DNA of 64,000 bases from a bacterium. Its GTDB lineage: Bacteria; Vulcanimicrobiota; Vulcanimicrobiia; Vulcanimicrobiales; Vulcanimicrobiaceae. The notes beneath the pieces were generated by a model. It did not search any database. It worked only from the letters and a program-made list of their open reading frames with translations, and was not told where the DNA came from. The translations under genes and the position numbers were made by a program. Location of the stretch: assembly GCA_021794205.1 (NCBI GenBank), contig JAJYRH010000001.1, forward strand, positions 124,001-188,000, in the 5' to 3' direction. Below, piece after piece: positions 1-7,614 of the stretch; the first letter of the stretch is position 1; every line of letters starts with the position of its first letter.

Positions 1-1160
1 CCGAGCGCGTAGATATCGTAGCCCACGCGAGCGAACGACGATTCAACGAACGTGCAGGCGGCGGCGATGAGTGCGCCAGCCGTCATCAGCCCTAACGCCG
101 CGTGGGCGAGCGGGAGATCGACGGCGCTTCCGAGAGCGGGGAGCCGCGCCGCCGGCATGCGCGCCTTCGCGCCCTGCCAGGTGAGAAAACCGACGATTTT
201 GTACGAGTAGCCGAGAATCGTCATCGATAACCAACCGAGAAGCGCGAGAACGATCGCGGCGGGAAACGCGCGCGGCTCCCACGTTCCGGCGAGCGCCGCT
301 ACCGCCGCGATCATTCCTAACGCCCACGCGGCCTCGCCGTAGCGAAGACTGATGTCGAGACGCGCGCGCAGCCGCGAGGAGAGCGTTTTGAGGTGAGCGA
401 TGCCGATCGCGACGCACGCCGCAATTGCGGCGAGAAAACCGATGCGCGCACCGACGGGAAATCCTCCGATCGACGCGGCAGCGACGAGGATGCCGAGCGC
501 GACGAGCCATGCCGCCCCCCACGATCCATACGCGTTGGCGTGCGCGACCGCGAACATTGGAACGAAACGATAGGAGATGGTCACGATGAGGATGCTCGCG
601 AATCCGCCGATGGCGAGCAGCGCGTGCACCGGGGCGAGCGCCGAGAGCGGCAGCGCCCAGAGATCGCCGAGTTCGCCGGCCATCGCCGCGCCGATGCCCG
701 CCGCCGCGAGAAAGGCCGCGAGCGCGAAAAAGACCAAGGCGCGCGTGCGCCGCTCGTCGCGTCCGCGAAAGAGACGAAGCATCGTCCATCCCACCCAGAG
801 CGTCGCGCTACAACCGAGAACGATTGCCGCGGCGCCAAAGCTCGGCAGTCCGTAAAAACCGGCGACGAGCAGCATAAAACCGACGGCGAATGCGGAGGCG
901 ATAGCGAGAACGATTCCCGCCCGCGCGTTCGGCGCGTGCGTGAGGACGGGGAGCAGCTGGTTCAGGGCCGCGATCGCAGCGATGACGACGAACGCTGCAA
1001 ACGCATGGAGCGCTCCGAGCGTCGGGCCGCCGACCGCCACCAGCACGCAGCCGGAGGCAAAGAATGCGAGCGCGAATGCGAGGGCGACTTCACTGCCGAG
1101 AGGATCGTTGCGCGACGAGGGATCGCCGATCACGTCGATCGCGTGAAGAGAATCCGCCAT
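1..1160 (-). CDS. NnrS-like polytopic membrane protein (3' end beyond window)
   Basis: The reading frame opens at ATG 1158-1160 and stays open to the window edge, so the C-terminus is missing. About 386 residues are visible. They form roughly ten hydrophobic helices with a histidine near the start of two of them (LHAF near residue 51, PVHALLAIGGF near residue 178). The second segment matches SHAILGLAGFF and RAHALLALLGW in the proteins at 50121-51296 and 48419-49570, so the three look like paralogues. The layout recalls NnrS or heme-copper oxidase subunit I-like proteins, whose histidines bind heme. The start lies inside the end of the DUF2249 gene upstream (31 bases shared), which suggests coupled translation. 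The exact function is unknown. Confidence 0.75.
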   Translation of the reverse strand, partial: MADSLHAIDVIGDPSSRNDPLGSEVALAFALAFFASGCVLVAVGGPTLGALHAFAAFVVIAAIAALNQLLPVLTHAPNARAGIVLAIASAFAVGFMLLVAGFYGLPSFGAAAIVLGCSATLWVGWTMLRLFRGRDERRTRALVFFALAAFLAAAGIGAAMAGELGDLWALPLSALAPVHALLAIGGFASILIVTISYRFVPMFAVAHANAYGSWGAAWLVALGILVAAASIGGFPVGARIGFLAAIAACVAIGIAHLKTLSSRLRARLDISLRYGEAAWALGMIAAVAALAGTWEPRAFPAAIVLALLGWLSMTILGYSYKIVGFLTWQGAKARMPAARLPALGSAVDLPLAHAALGLMTAGALIAAACTFVESSFARVGYDIYAL

Positions 1161-1363
1161 TCCTCGGGGGCGACCTCATCGGCGGTATAGGAGTATCCCA
1201 ATTTTTTCATGACGCCGAAGAGCGGAATCGGCTCGAAAGAGTTCACCAGGAGGAAGGCGTCCTCGGGGCCGAGCGCCTCAACGGCATCCATGATTGCTTG
1301 AAACGGCTCCTCGCCGCGTTCGTGAAAGGGGCGGACATCGAGTTCGATCGTACGGGTTGCCAT
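1130..1363 (-). CDS. DUF2249 domain protein
   Basis: This 77-residue protein is a single DUF2249 domain. The family signature is visible: LDVRPFHERGEEPF near the start, then FLLVNSFEPIPLF, GYSY and the EWRILFTR end. Such proteins are small, soluble and TusA-like in fold, and often sit beside nitric oxide, hemerythrin or respiratory genes, but their biochemical role is not established. Its 3' end overlaps the start of the NnrS-like membrane protein by 31 bases, so the two are probably one transcriptional and functional unit. It diverges from malate:quinone oxidoreductase, and the 162 bases between them presumably hold both promoters. Confidence 0.85.
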   Translation of the reverse strand: MATRTIELDVRPFHERGEEPFQAIMDAVEALGPEDAFLLVNSFEPIPLFGVMKKLGYSYTADEVAPEEWRILFTRST

Positions 1364-1525
1364 GTCGTCATTCTAGCGCGTCGATTCTCCCGGGGGATTG
1401 ACCGGGGTTATAGACGGCGGCGGTCTCCGCGGGCGTCCCGGGGGAGCCGCCCTTCCCTTCCCCCCCCAGCAACTGCCGAAGAAGCCGTAACGGCGCGCCC
1501 GCGCAGGCAGTACCCTATGGGGGCT

Positions 1526-3007
1526 ATGTCTGAGAAACAGAGAGATATCGTTCTGGTCGGCGCCGGCATTATGAGCGCCACCTTCGCCGCCATGCTCAAA
1601 GAGCTGCGCCCCGACATGCAGGTGGAGATCTTCGAGGCCCTCGATTCGGCGGCGCAAGAGAGCACCGATGCCTGGAATAACGCCGGCACCGGGCACGCCG
1701 CGCTCTGCGAGCTCAACTACACGCCGCAGAACGCTGACGGCAGCGTCGGTATCGCGCGGGCGCTCGCCGTCAACACGCAGTACGATCTCTCGCGGCAATT
1801 TTGGGCCTACATGGTGCGCAAGGGTGCCCTCGGGCAACCGGAGTCGTTCATCCACGACGTGCCGCACATCAGTTTCGTCTGGGGGGACGAGAACGTCGCC
1901 TTCCTGCGCAAGCGCTTTGAGGCGATGAGCGCGCACCACTGTTTCCGCGGCATGGAATATAGCGAAGATCACGCCGAATTGGCGCGCTGGATGCCGCTGG
2001 TTATGGAGGGGCGTTCCCCTTCGCAGCACGTTGCGGCGACGCGCATGGCGATCGGCACCGACGTCGACTACGGCGCGCTGACCCGCGGACTGCTCGCGCA
2101 CGTGCAAAACCTTCCCGGCGTGAACGTCTCCTACGCTCATCGCGTGACGGATCTGAAACGCAGTTCCGACGGTGCGTGGAACGTGACCGTCCGCGATGCG
2201 AAGAACGGTACCACCCGTACCGTGCCGACAAAGACGGTATTTCTGGGCGCCGGCGGAGGTGCGCTCTCGTTACTGCAGCACTCCAGCATTCGCGAAGGGA
2301 AGGGCTTCGGCGGCTTCCCCGTCAGCGGCATTTTCTTACGCTGCGACGACGATGCGGTCGTCGATCGCCACTTGGGGAAAGTCTATGGAAAAGCATCCGT
2401 CGGCGCTCCGCCCATGTCGGTGCCGCATCTCGACACGCGGTTCATCGACGGCAAACGTTCGCTGCTCTTCGGACCCTATGCGGGTTTTTCGACGAAGTTC
2501 CTCAAGCACGGCTCCTACGGCGATCTCTTCGGTTCGCTGAAAAGCGATAATCTCCAATCGATGCTCGCCGTAGGGCGCGATAACTTCGACCTGACGAAAT
2601 ATTTAATCGGCGAGGTGCTCAAATCGAAGGCGAGCAAATACGCATCGCTGCGCGAGTATTTCCCCGAGGCCGATCCGAAGGATTGGGATTTTATCGTCGC
2701 CGGGCAGCGCGTTCAGGTGATCATGCCCGATCCCAAACTCGGTGGGAAATTGCAGTTCGGCACCGAGATCGTCTCCGACGGCGATGGTTCGATCGCTGCG
2801 GTGCTCGGAGCCTCGCCGGGCGCATCGGTCGCCGTTGCGGTGATGCTCGACGTCATCAATAGGCTCTATAAGGGCTCCGTCAATGAGTGGAAATCGAAAC
2901 TCACCGAGATGATTCCCTCGTACGGCCGTTCGATTGCCGACGATGCCGCGCTCTGCGAGAGCGTACGCAAGGACACGGCGCAAGCGCTGCACCTCGCGAC
3001 GATCTAG
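1526..3007 (+). CDS. mqo: Malate:quinone oxidoreductase
   Basis: This is a 493-residue FAD enzyme of the inner membrane face that oxidises malate to oxaloacetate and passes electrons to quinone, a TCA-cycle step that also feeds the respiratory chain. The N-terminus carries the FAD-binding fold (IVLVGAGIMSATFAAML, residues 8-24). The family block STDAWNNAGTGHAALCELNY follows near residues 46-65, and the C-terminal GASPGASVAVAVML matches the family. The length is normal. ATG 1526 follows a GGGGG stretch. An in-frame ATG at 1517 would add three residues, and further upstream extension is not protein-like. It lies tail to tail with isocitrate dehydrogenase, 19 bases away. Confidence 0.95.
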   Translation: MSEKQRDIVLVGAGIMSATFAAMLKELRPDMQVEIFEALDSAAQESTDAWNNAGTGHAALCELNYTPQNADGSVGIARALAVNTQYDLSRQFWAYMVRKGALGQPESFIHDVPHISFVWGDENVAFLRKRFEAMSAHHCFRGMEYSEDHAELARWMPLVMEGRSPSQHVAATRMAIGTDVDYGALTRGLLAHVQNLPGVNVSYAHRVTDLKRSSDGAWNVTVRDAKNGTTRTVPTKTVFLGAGGGALSLLQHSSIREGKGFGGFPVSGIFLRCDDDAVVDRHLGKVYGKASVGAPPMSVPHLDTRFIDGKRSLLFGPYAGFSTKFLKHGSYGDLFGSLKSDNLQSMLAVGRDNFDLTKYLIGEVLKSKASKYASLREYFPEADPKDWDFIVAGQRVQVIMPDPKLGGKLQFGTEIVSDGDGSIAAVLGASPGASVAVAVMLDVINRLYKGSVNEWKSKLTEMIPSYGRSIADDAALCESVRKDTAQALHLATI

Positions 3008-3026
3008 TCGCGAGGCGCGCGCTCGG

Positions 3027-4493
3027 CTACTGTCCCTGCCCGAGCGAGTAGCCGGCGACGCCGTCGAAGGTGTAGAGCCCCTCGCACTTGATCGTTTCGA
3101 GCCCGAGCGCTTCGATTGCGGCCATCAGGCGCGCGACCGCGCCGCCATCGACCGGCGTCTCGCTCTGAAAGCGGCAGCGCCAGTGATCGACGCAGCGCGT
3201 CGACGAACTCGCGCGCGGCCACACCTGCGTGCCGCGATTGGTGATCATCGTCAGGCGCATCGGCTCGGCGTCGATCGCGAGCAATCGCTCCGCAAGTTCG
3301 GCGGGCGCGCCGTCGTTCCAATCGATGAACATATCGACGCCGACGCGGCGCTTTTCAACGGTGCCGGCTGAGGTTGCTTCGCGTTTCTCCTCGGGCACGA
3401 TGCAGCGGCCGATCTCGGGCGAGGCGAGCCGCGACGGCGCGCGCCCGAGCCGCTCGATGACGGCCTGCGCGAATTCGCTCGTGCCGACGCAACGGACGCT
3501 CTGCGCTCCGAAGATATCGCGCGTATGAATCCCGTCTTCGATCGTGCAGAGCCACGCATCCTGAATGCGCTTCGCGATCGCGCCTTGGCCGATGTGTCCG
3601 AGCAACATGATCGCGGCGTTGATGAGGCCCGAGGGATTGGCGATGCCCTGCCCGGCAATATCGGGAGCCGAACCGTGAATCGCTTCGAACATCGCGATAT
3701 CGTCGCCGACGTTCGCCGAGCCGGCCATTCCGACCGATCCGCAGAGTTCGGCGGCGACGTCGGAGAGAATATCGCCGTAGAGATTCGGTAGGACGATCAC
3801 GTCGAAGCGCTCCGGGTTGGTCGCGAGACGAGCGGCACCGATATCGACGATGAAATGTTCGTTTTCGATATCGGGATACTCGGCGGCGATTTCGGTGAAG
3901 ACTCGGTGGAAGAGCCCGTCGGTCACCTTCATGATGTTGTCTTTGGTAAAACAGGTGACGCGCTTGCGTTGGTGGGCGCGAGCGTATTCGAATGCGTAGC
4001 GAACGATGCGTTCCGTACCGCTGCGCGTGATGAGTTTGAGACACTGCGTCACGTCGTCGGTCTGCCGGTGTTCGATCCCGCCGTAGACGTCCTCTTCGTT
4101 CTCGCGAATCACGACGAGATCCATCTCGGGATGGAGCGTCGGCACGAAGGGTGCCATCGCGCGCGCCGGGCGAACGTTGGCGTAGAGCCCGAACATTTTG
4201 CGGATCGTGACGTTGAGGCTCTTATAACCCCCGCCTTGCGGCGTGGTGATCGGCGCCTTGAGCAGCAGCCGCGTCGATCCGAGCGTCTCGAGGGCCTCGT
4301 CGCCGATACCGCTCGATAGCCCCGAACGATAGACGCGCTCGCCGATCTCGATCGGGCGCGGCTCGATCTTCGCCCCGGCCGCGTTGAGGATCGCGAGGGT
4401 GGCATCCATAATCTCGGGGCCGATTCCATCGCCGTGGGCGATGGCGACCGGGACGGAGACGGCGGCTTCGGGAAGGGTATCGGCTGCAATCAC
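3027..4493 (-). CDS. icd: Isocitrate dehydrogenase, NAD-type with C-terminal extension
   Basis: A 488-residue member of the isocitrate/isopropylmalate dehydrogenase family, which converts isocitrate to 2-oxoglutarate. Visible motifs are GDGIGPE (21-27), the substrate loop SLNVTIRK (92-99), metal-binding NLYGDILSD (237-245) and HGSAPDIAG (273-281). Asp278-Ile279 sit where NADP enzymes carry Lys-Tyr, so NAD is the predicted cofactor. The core ends near residue 350 and about 130 extra residues follow, as in the long Thermus thermophilus-type enzyme. The start is GTG, chosen because AAAGGAG lies just upstream. It is transcribed divergently from a small winged-helix regulator that may control it. 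Confidence 0.92.
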   Translation of the reverse strand: MIAADTLPEAAVSVPVAIAHGDGIGPEIMDATLAILNAAGAKIEPRPIEIGERVYRSGLSSGIGDEALETLGSTRLLLKAPITTPQGGGYKSLNVTIRKMFGLYANVRPARAMAPFVPTLHPEMDLVVIRENEEDVYGGIEHRQTDDVTQCLKLITRSGTERIVRYAFEYARAHQRKRVTCFTKDNIMKVTDGLFHRVFTEIAAEYPDIENEHFIVDIGAARLATNPERFDVIVLPNLYGDILSDVAAELCGSVGMAGSANVGDDIAMFEAIHGSAPDIAGQGIANPSGLINAAIMLLGHIGQGAIAKRIQDAWLCTIEDGIHTRDIFGAQSVRCVGTSEFAQAVIERLGRAPSRLASPEIGRCIVPEEKREATSAGTVEKRRVGVDMFIDWNDGAPAELAERLLAIDAEPMRLTMITNRGTQVWPRASSSTRCVDHWRCRFQSETPVDGGAVARLMAAIEALGLETIKCEGLYTFDGVAGYSLGQGQ

Positions 4494-4601
4494 AGAGCGG
4501 GCTCCTTTTGTGAACTAAAATGCATGAAATACTGTTCATGTATGGTATAACAGGTAACCCGGCGGCGGTCAATATCTACTGCGGCAGCGGAGGAGAAAAA
4601 A
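4494..4601. promoter_or_regulatory. Divergent promoter region icd / winged-helix gene
   Basis: This AT-richer gap separates two divergent genes. On the plus strand an extended -10 element TGGTATAAC lies at 4543-4551, followed by a strong ribosome site GGAGGAG before ATG 4602. An inverted repeat TGAAC at 4511-4515 and GTTCA at 4534-4538 flanks the palindrome ATGCAT, and could be an operator for the adjacent regulator. No clear -35 is seen. The motifs are seen directly; the operator role is inference. Confidence 0.4.
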
Positions 4602-4889
4602 ATGGAGGCTCGTTCTCGGTGGACCTTTTTAAGCAACCACGCCCACGTTACGGTTGCTCTCGCCCAGAACCCCGAACTGCGGCTCCGCGACCTCGCCGAA
4701 CAGGTTGGGGTGACCGAGCGCGCCGTCGCGCAGATTCTCGTCGATCTCGAAGCCGCCGGGGTGATCTCGCGCGGTCGTGACGGGCGCCGCAACGTCTATA
4801 CGGTGCACCGCGGAGTTCCGCTCCGCCATCCGCTCGAGTGCCACCGCGTCGTCGGCGATATTCTCGGCGCCGTTCTCGGCGAGTTGTAA
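4602..4889 (+). CDS. Small winged-helix transcriptional regulator
   Basis: A 95-residue protein consisting of one winged helix-turn-helix domain of MarR or GntR-like type. Residues 28-50 (LRDLAEQVGVTERAVAQIL) form the helix-turn-helix, and GVISRGRDGRRNVYTVH is the wing. No ligand domain follows, only a short C-terminal helix ending GDILGAVLGEL that may dimerise. GGAGGAG lies seven bases before the ATG, a near-ideal ribosome site. It sits divergently next to icd and upstream of a secreted protein and a Crp-type regulator, so control of icd, of itself or of both is plausible. The ligand is unknown. Confidence 0.82.
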   Translation: MEARSRWTFLSNHAHVTVALAQNPELRLRDLAEQVGVTERAVAQILVDLEAAGVISRGRDGRRNVYTVHRGVPLRHPLECHRVVGDILGAVLGEL

Positions 4890-4928
4890 GCAGGCTCACC
4901 GCGCGCACGCGCGCGCCCTGGTAGGGTC

Positions 4929-4951
4929 GGAGGGCATTCTGCATTCCCTCC
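4929..4951 (+). other. Inverted repeat, possible terminator or operator
   Basis: GGAGGG at 4929-4934 and CCCTCC at 4946-4951 can pair into a six-base stem around an 11-base loop in the 87-base gap between the winged-helix gene and the secreted methionine-rich protein. A short pyrimidine stretch (TTTCCC) follows but there is no T-run. It could be a weak terminator, attenuator or protein-binding site. Confidence 0.3.
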
Positions 4952-4976
4952 TTTCCCAATCTCGGAGAACAGACTC

Positions 4977-5873
4977 ATGAAAACATCCCGACTCGTCGCG
5001 GCCGCATCGGCTGCCGCAGTGCTGCTGGCGGGGCTTCCCGCACTCGCTTCGATGATGGCCGCACCATCGATTGCGATACTTTCACCGGCCGCAGGTGCGA
5101 CCGTGCGCGGAGCGTCGATTCCGCTCCGCGTCGCCGTTCGCAATTATCGCCTCGAGTGTACGAACATCGGCAAAACCAATGCGCCGATGGGAGAGGGGCA
5201 CTATCACGTGATGATCGACGGCATGGATATGGCCCATCTCGTCGGGCCATTCTGCTCGCCCTCGGTCGCCGTATCGGGGCGCGGGCTCGCACCGGGGCGG
5301 CACACGATTACCGTCGCGCTCGCGACCGACGCGCACGCGTTGGCGAGTATGCCGACGAGCGTCACGTTTACGTACCAACCCGTCGGCACGAAGCCGCTTC
5401 CACTTCCGAGCCGTTCCGGGCGTCCCTCGGTCGCCATTCTCTCTCCGCGCAATGGTGCGAGTGTCGGCAAACGCTTCACGCTCGTGCTCGGCGTCCACGA
5501 TTTTCACCTTTCCTGCGGCCTCGAAGGGAAACGCGATATCGCCGGGTGGGGACACGTGCACGTCATGGTGCAACAGAGCGGCGAGACGAGCGCCGTACCG
5601 CCGACGCCGTTGCTGGCGATGATGAAAACCCCGATGGGCATGAAGGCCGGTGCGATGATGATGAAGCAGAGTGGGATGTCGCAGAGTGCGTTGACCTCGA
5701 TGCTCGGCATGTCGATGCCGGGAATGGTGGGCATGCCCTGTACGACGCGCATTCCGATCGATCTCTCCAGCTGGCACGGCGGCCCGGCGACGATTCTCGT
5801 CTTGCTGGCGAATGACGATCACATGCCCACGATGAACGCCGCGCCGGCGGTCCTACACGTGAATCTCCGCTGA
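4977..5873 (+). CDS. Secreted two-repeat protein, DUF4399-like, methionine-rich
   Basis: A 298-residue exported protein with an N-terminal signal peptide (MKTSRLVAAASAAAVLLAGL, cleavage near ALA-S). It has two related halves. Each begins with an Ig-like strand (PSIAILSPAAGATV, PSVAILSPRNGASV), has a conserved Cys, and carries GEGHYHVMIDG or GWGHVHVMVQQ, which resembles the GHHHLLID motif of DUF4399. Between roughly residues 208 and 255 it is strikingly rich in Met and Gly, a composition seen in copper-binding periplasmic proteins. A role in metal handling or copper delivery to the oxidase is therefore possible but unproven. GGAGA precedes the ATG. The fusion regulator starts eight bases downstream, so the two are probably co-transcribed. 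Confidence 0.75.
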   Translation: MKTSRLVAAASAAAVLLAGLPALASMMAAPSIAILSPAAGATVRGASIPLRVAVRNYRLECTNIGKTNAPMGEGHYHVMIDGMDMAHLVGPFCSPSVAVSGRGLAPGRHTITVALATDAHALASMPTSVTFTYQPVGTKPLPLPSRSGRPSVAILSPRNGASVGKRFTLVLGVHDFHLSCGLEGKRDIAGWGHVHVMVQQSGETSAVPPTPLLAMMKTPMGMKAGAMMMKQSGMSQSALTSMLGMSMPGMVGMPCTTRIPIDLSSWHGGPATILVLLANDDHMPTMNAAPAVLHVNLR

Positions 5874-5881
5874 GTTCACAC

Positions 5882-6877
5882 GTGGCGATGCTCGCTCGCG
5901 AACGGGTCGTGCTCTATGTGGGCACGGCCTGTCCGTTCTCCGATCTCGCCGTCGAACGCGTTCGACGGGTGCTCGGGGAGTATCCCGAACTCGACGTCGC
6001 GGTGCGCGCGAAGGAGCGTGCGCACGAGGACGGCATCTCCCTGGTCGCGACGCCGACCCTCGTGCTCTCCGACGGCCGGCGCATCACCGGAACGCCGAGC
6101 GAGGAGCGGCTGCGCCGGGTCTTTTCCTCGCTTCTCGGGAAAGAGTTGCCCGTGGCCAATAAGGTCTGGTATATCGAACGCAATCGGCTCTTTCACGGCG
6201 TTCCGCGCGATGAGATCGAGCGCTTCGCGCACCTTTTTCACGAGCGCGATTATGGCGCGAAAGAGATCGTCTTCTCCGAAGGCGACCTCGGCGATGCAAT
6301 CTATCTCCTCAAAAGCGGGCACGTGCGGCTCTTCCGCTCCACCGAGGATGGGAAAGAGCTCACACTGGCGATCCTCGGCCCCGGCGACGTCTTCGGCGAG
6401 CTCGCGCTTTTCGATGAGAGCCGACGGCAGACGTTTGCCGAAGCGCTCGATGCGACGTATATTTGTGCCGCCTCGGTCGACGATTTTACGCGCCTGATGG
6501 GGCACCGCCCCGCACTCACCATGATGGTCGCCGGTGAAATGGCGCGACGACGCCGCGAGATCGAAACGCGAATCGCCGGCTTGGCCTACGGCTCGGTGCG
6601 CGCTCGTTTGCAACACGCACTGCGCCATCTCGCACGCGAGCATGGCGAAGCGCTCGGAAACGGAGAAGTGCGCATCGCCGTGCGGCTCTCGCACCAAGAG
6701 CTCGCTCAGCTCATCGGCACGTCGCGCGAAACCTGTACGCTCGAGCTAGGAAAGTTGCAACTCGCCGGGCACCTCCGCGTCGACGACGACCGCAATTTCG
6801 TCGTGCGCCCCGAACGGTTGGAACCCGGCGTCTTCGAACGGGTGCTGGGCGGCGTCGCCGGGCGCGGACTGCAATAA
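5882..6877 (+). CDS. Glutaredoxin-like / Crp-Fnr fusion transcription regulator
   Basis: A 331-residue two-part protein. Residues 9-85 resemble a glutaredoxin or thioredoxin fold: VLYVGTACPFSDLAVERV with one Cys at 17 in a CPFS motif, and a cis-Pro site ATPTLVLSDGRRITG at 56-70. Residues about 104-210 are a cyclic-nucleotide-binding beta-roll (FSEGDLGDAIYLLKSG, GPGDVFGELALF). Residues 264-300 are a Crp-type helix-turn-helix (LSHQELAQLIGTSRETC). This suggests a DNA-binding regulator with a built-in thiol sensor. Translation may start at GTG 5882 or ATG 5888, and neither has a strong ribosome site. The pairing of domains is unusual; the architecture is clear but the ligand and target genes are unknown. 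Confidence 0.88.
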   Translation: MAMLARERVVLYVGTACPFSDLAVERVRRVLGEYPELDVAVRAKERAHEDGISLVATPTLVLSDGRRITGTPSEERLRRVFSSLLGKELPVANKVWYIERNRLFHGVPRDEIERFAHLFHERDYGAKEIVFSEGDLGDAIYLLKSGHVRLFRSTEDGKELTLAILGPGDVFGELALFDESRRQTFAEALDATYICAASVDDFTRLMGHRPALTMMVAGEMARRRREIETRIAGLAYGSVRARLQHALRHLAREHGEALGNGEVRIAVRLSHQELAQLIGTSRETCTLELGKLQLAGHLRVDDDRNFVVRPERLEPGVFERVLGGVAGRGLQ

Positions 6878-6916
6878 AAGGCTTCGACCATACGTCGTGC
6901 GATAAAAGGAGAAGGT

Positions 6917-7468
6917 ATGAAGTGGAGATTCGAACCCGGACACAGCGCTGCGGAGTTCCGCGCCCGGCATATGATGGTGACCTGGGTACGCGGCTCGTTC
7001 AAAAACGTCGAAGGCGAGATCGATTTCGATCCGCAGTGCCCGGAGAAACTCTCGGTCGAGGCGAGGATCGACGCGCGAGCCTGCTGGACCGGCGAGCCGA
7101 CGCGCGACGACCATTTACGCAGTGCGGATTTTTTGCACTGCGAAGCGTACCCGAGCATTCGATTTACATCGACGGCGGTTGCGAAAATCGGCCCGAGCGA
7201 TTATGAAGTCACCGGGAACCTGACCATCCGCGAAGTGACGCGCCCGGTACTTCTCGCCGTTCGGTATTTGGGAACCTGGCAGACGCCGTGGTGGGAAGAC
7301 GGCGTCGATAAAGGCCCGAAGGAACGCGCCGGCTTTACCGGCACCACGAGCATCGACCGCTACGATTTCGGCGTCGACTGGAACGGTGCGCTTGCGAACG
7401 GCGGAGTCGTCGTCGGGCGTCGTGTCGAGATCGTTCTCGATGTCGAAGGGATCCGCGTCGACGAGTGA
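6917..7468 (+). CDS. YceI family protein
   Basis: A 183-residue YceI-like beta-barrel, a fold that binds long isoprenoid or amphiphilic ligands. Family features are the opening WRFEPGHSAAEFRARHMM, the mid-block HLRSADFLHCEAYPSIRFTS and the end FGVDWN...VVVGRRVEIVLDVEG. No signal peptide is visible, so this member is probably cytoplasmic, unlike E. coli YceI. A strong AAAGGAGAAGG ribosome site precedes ATG 6917. It follows the fusion regulator by 39 bases on the same strand and could be its target, but that is inference. Confidence 0.93.
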   Translation: MKWRFEPGHSAAEFRARHMMVTWVRGSFKNVEGEIDFDPQCPEKLSVEARIDARACWTGEPTRDDHLRSADFLHCEAYPSIRFTSTAVAKIGPSDYEVTGNLTIREVTRPVLLAVRYLGTWQTPWWEDGVDKGPKERAGFTGTTSIDRYDFGVDWNGALANGGVVVGRRVEIVLDVEGIRVDE

Positions 7469-7614
7469 TATGTATCAAAGGGATTCCAAGCTCAGCGAGC
7501 GCGTTCCCAGTGCTCCCGTTAACCCCCGGAGGCAGCGCTCGGGTCGTGTAGCTGCAGCGCGCCCCCCGGCCCCAATCGGGAACTTCTGAGGCGGCAAACC
7601 TTAGGAAACGAGCC

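Noticed and set aside
393-1190. Long plus-strand open frame of 265 codons
   Set aside because: It is arginine/glutamate-rich with no domain and runs antisense to the helix-rich NnrS-like membrane protein, which is a far better reading.
1064-1525. N-terminal extension of malate:quinone oxidoreductase
   Set aside because: The extra 154 residues are basic and low-complexity and overlap the divergent DUF2249 gene; the family N-terminus begins at 1526.
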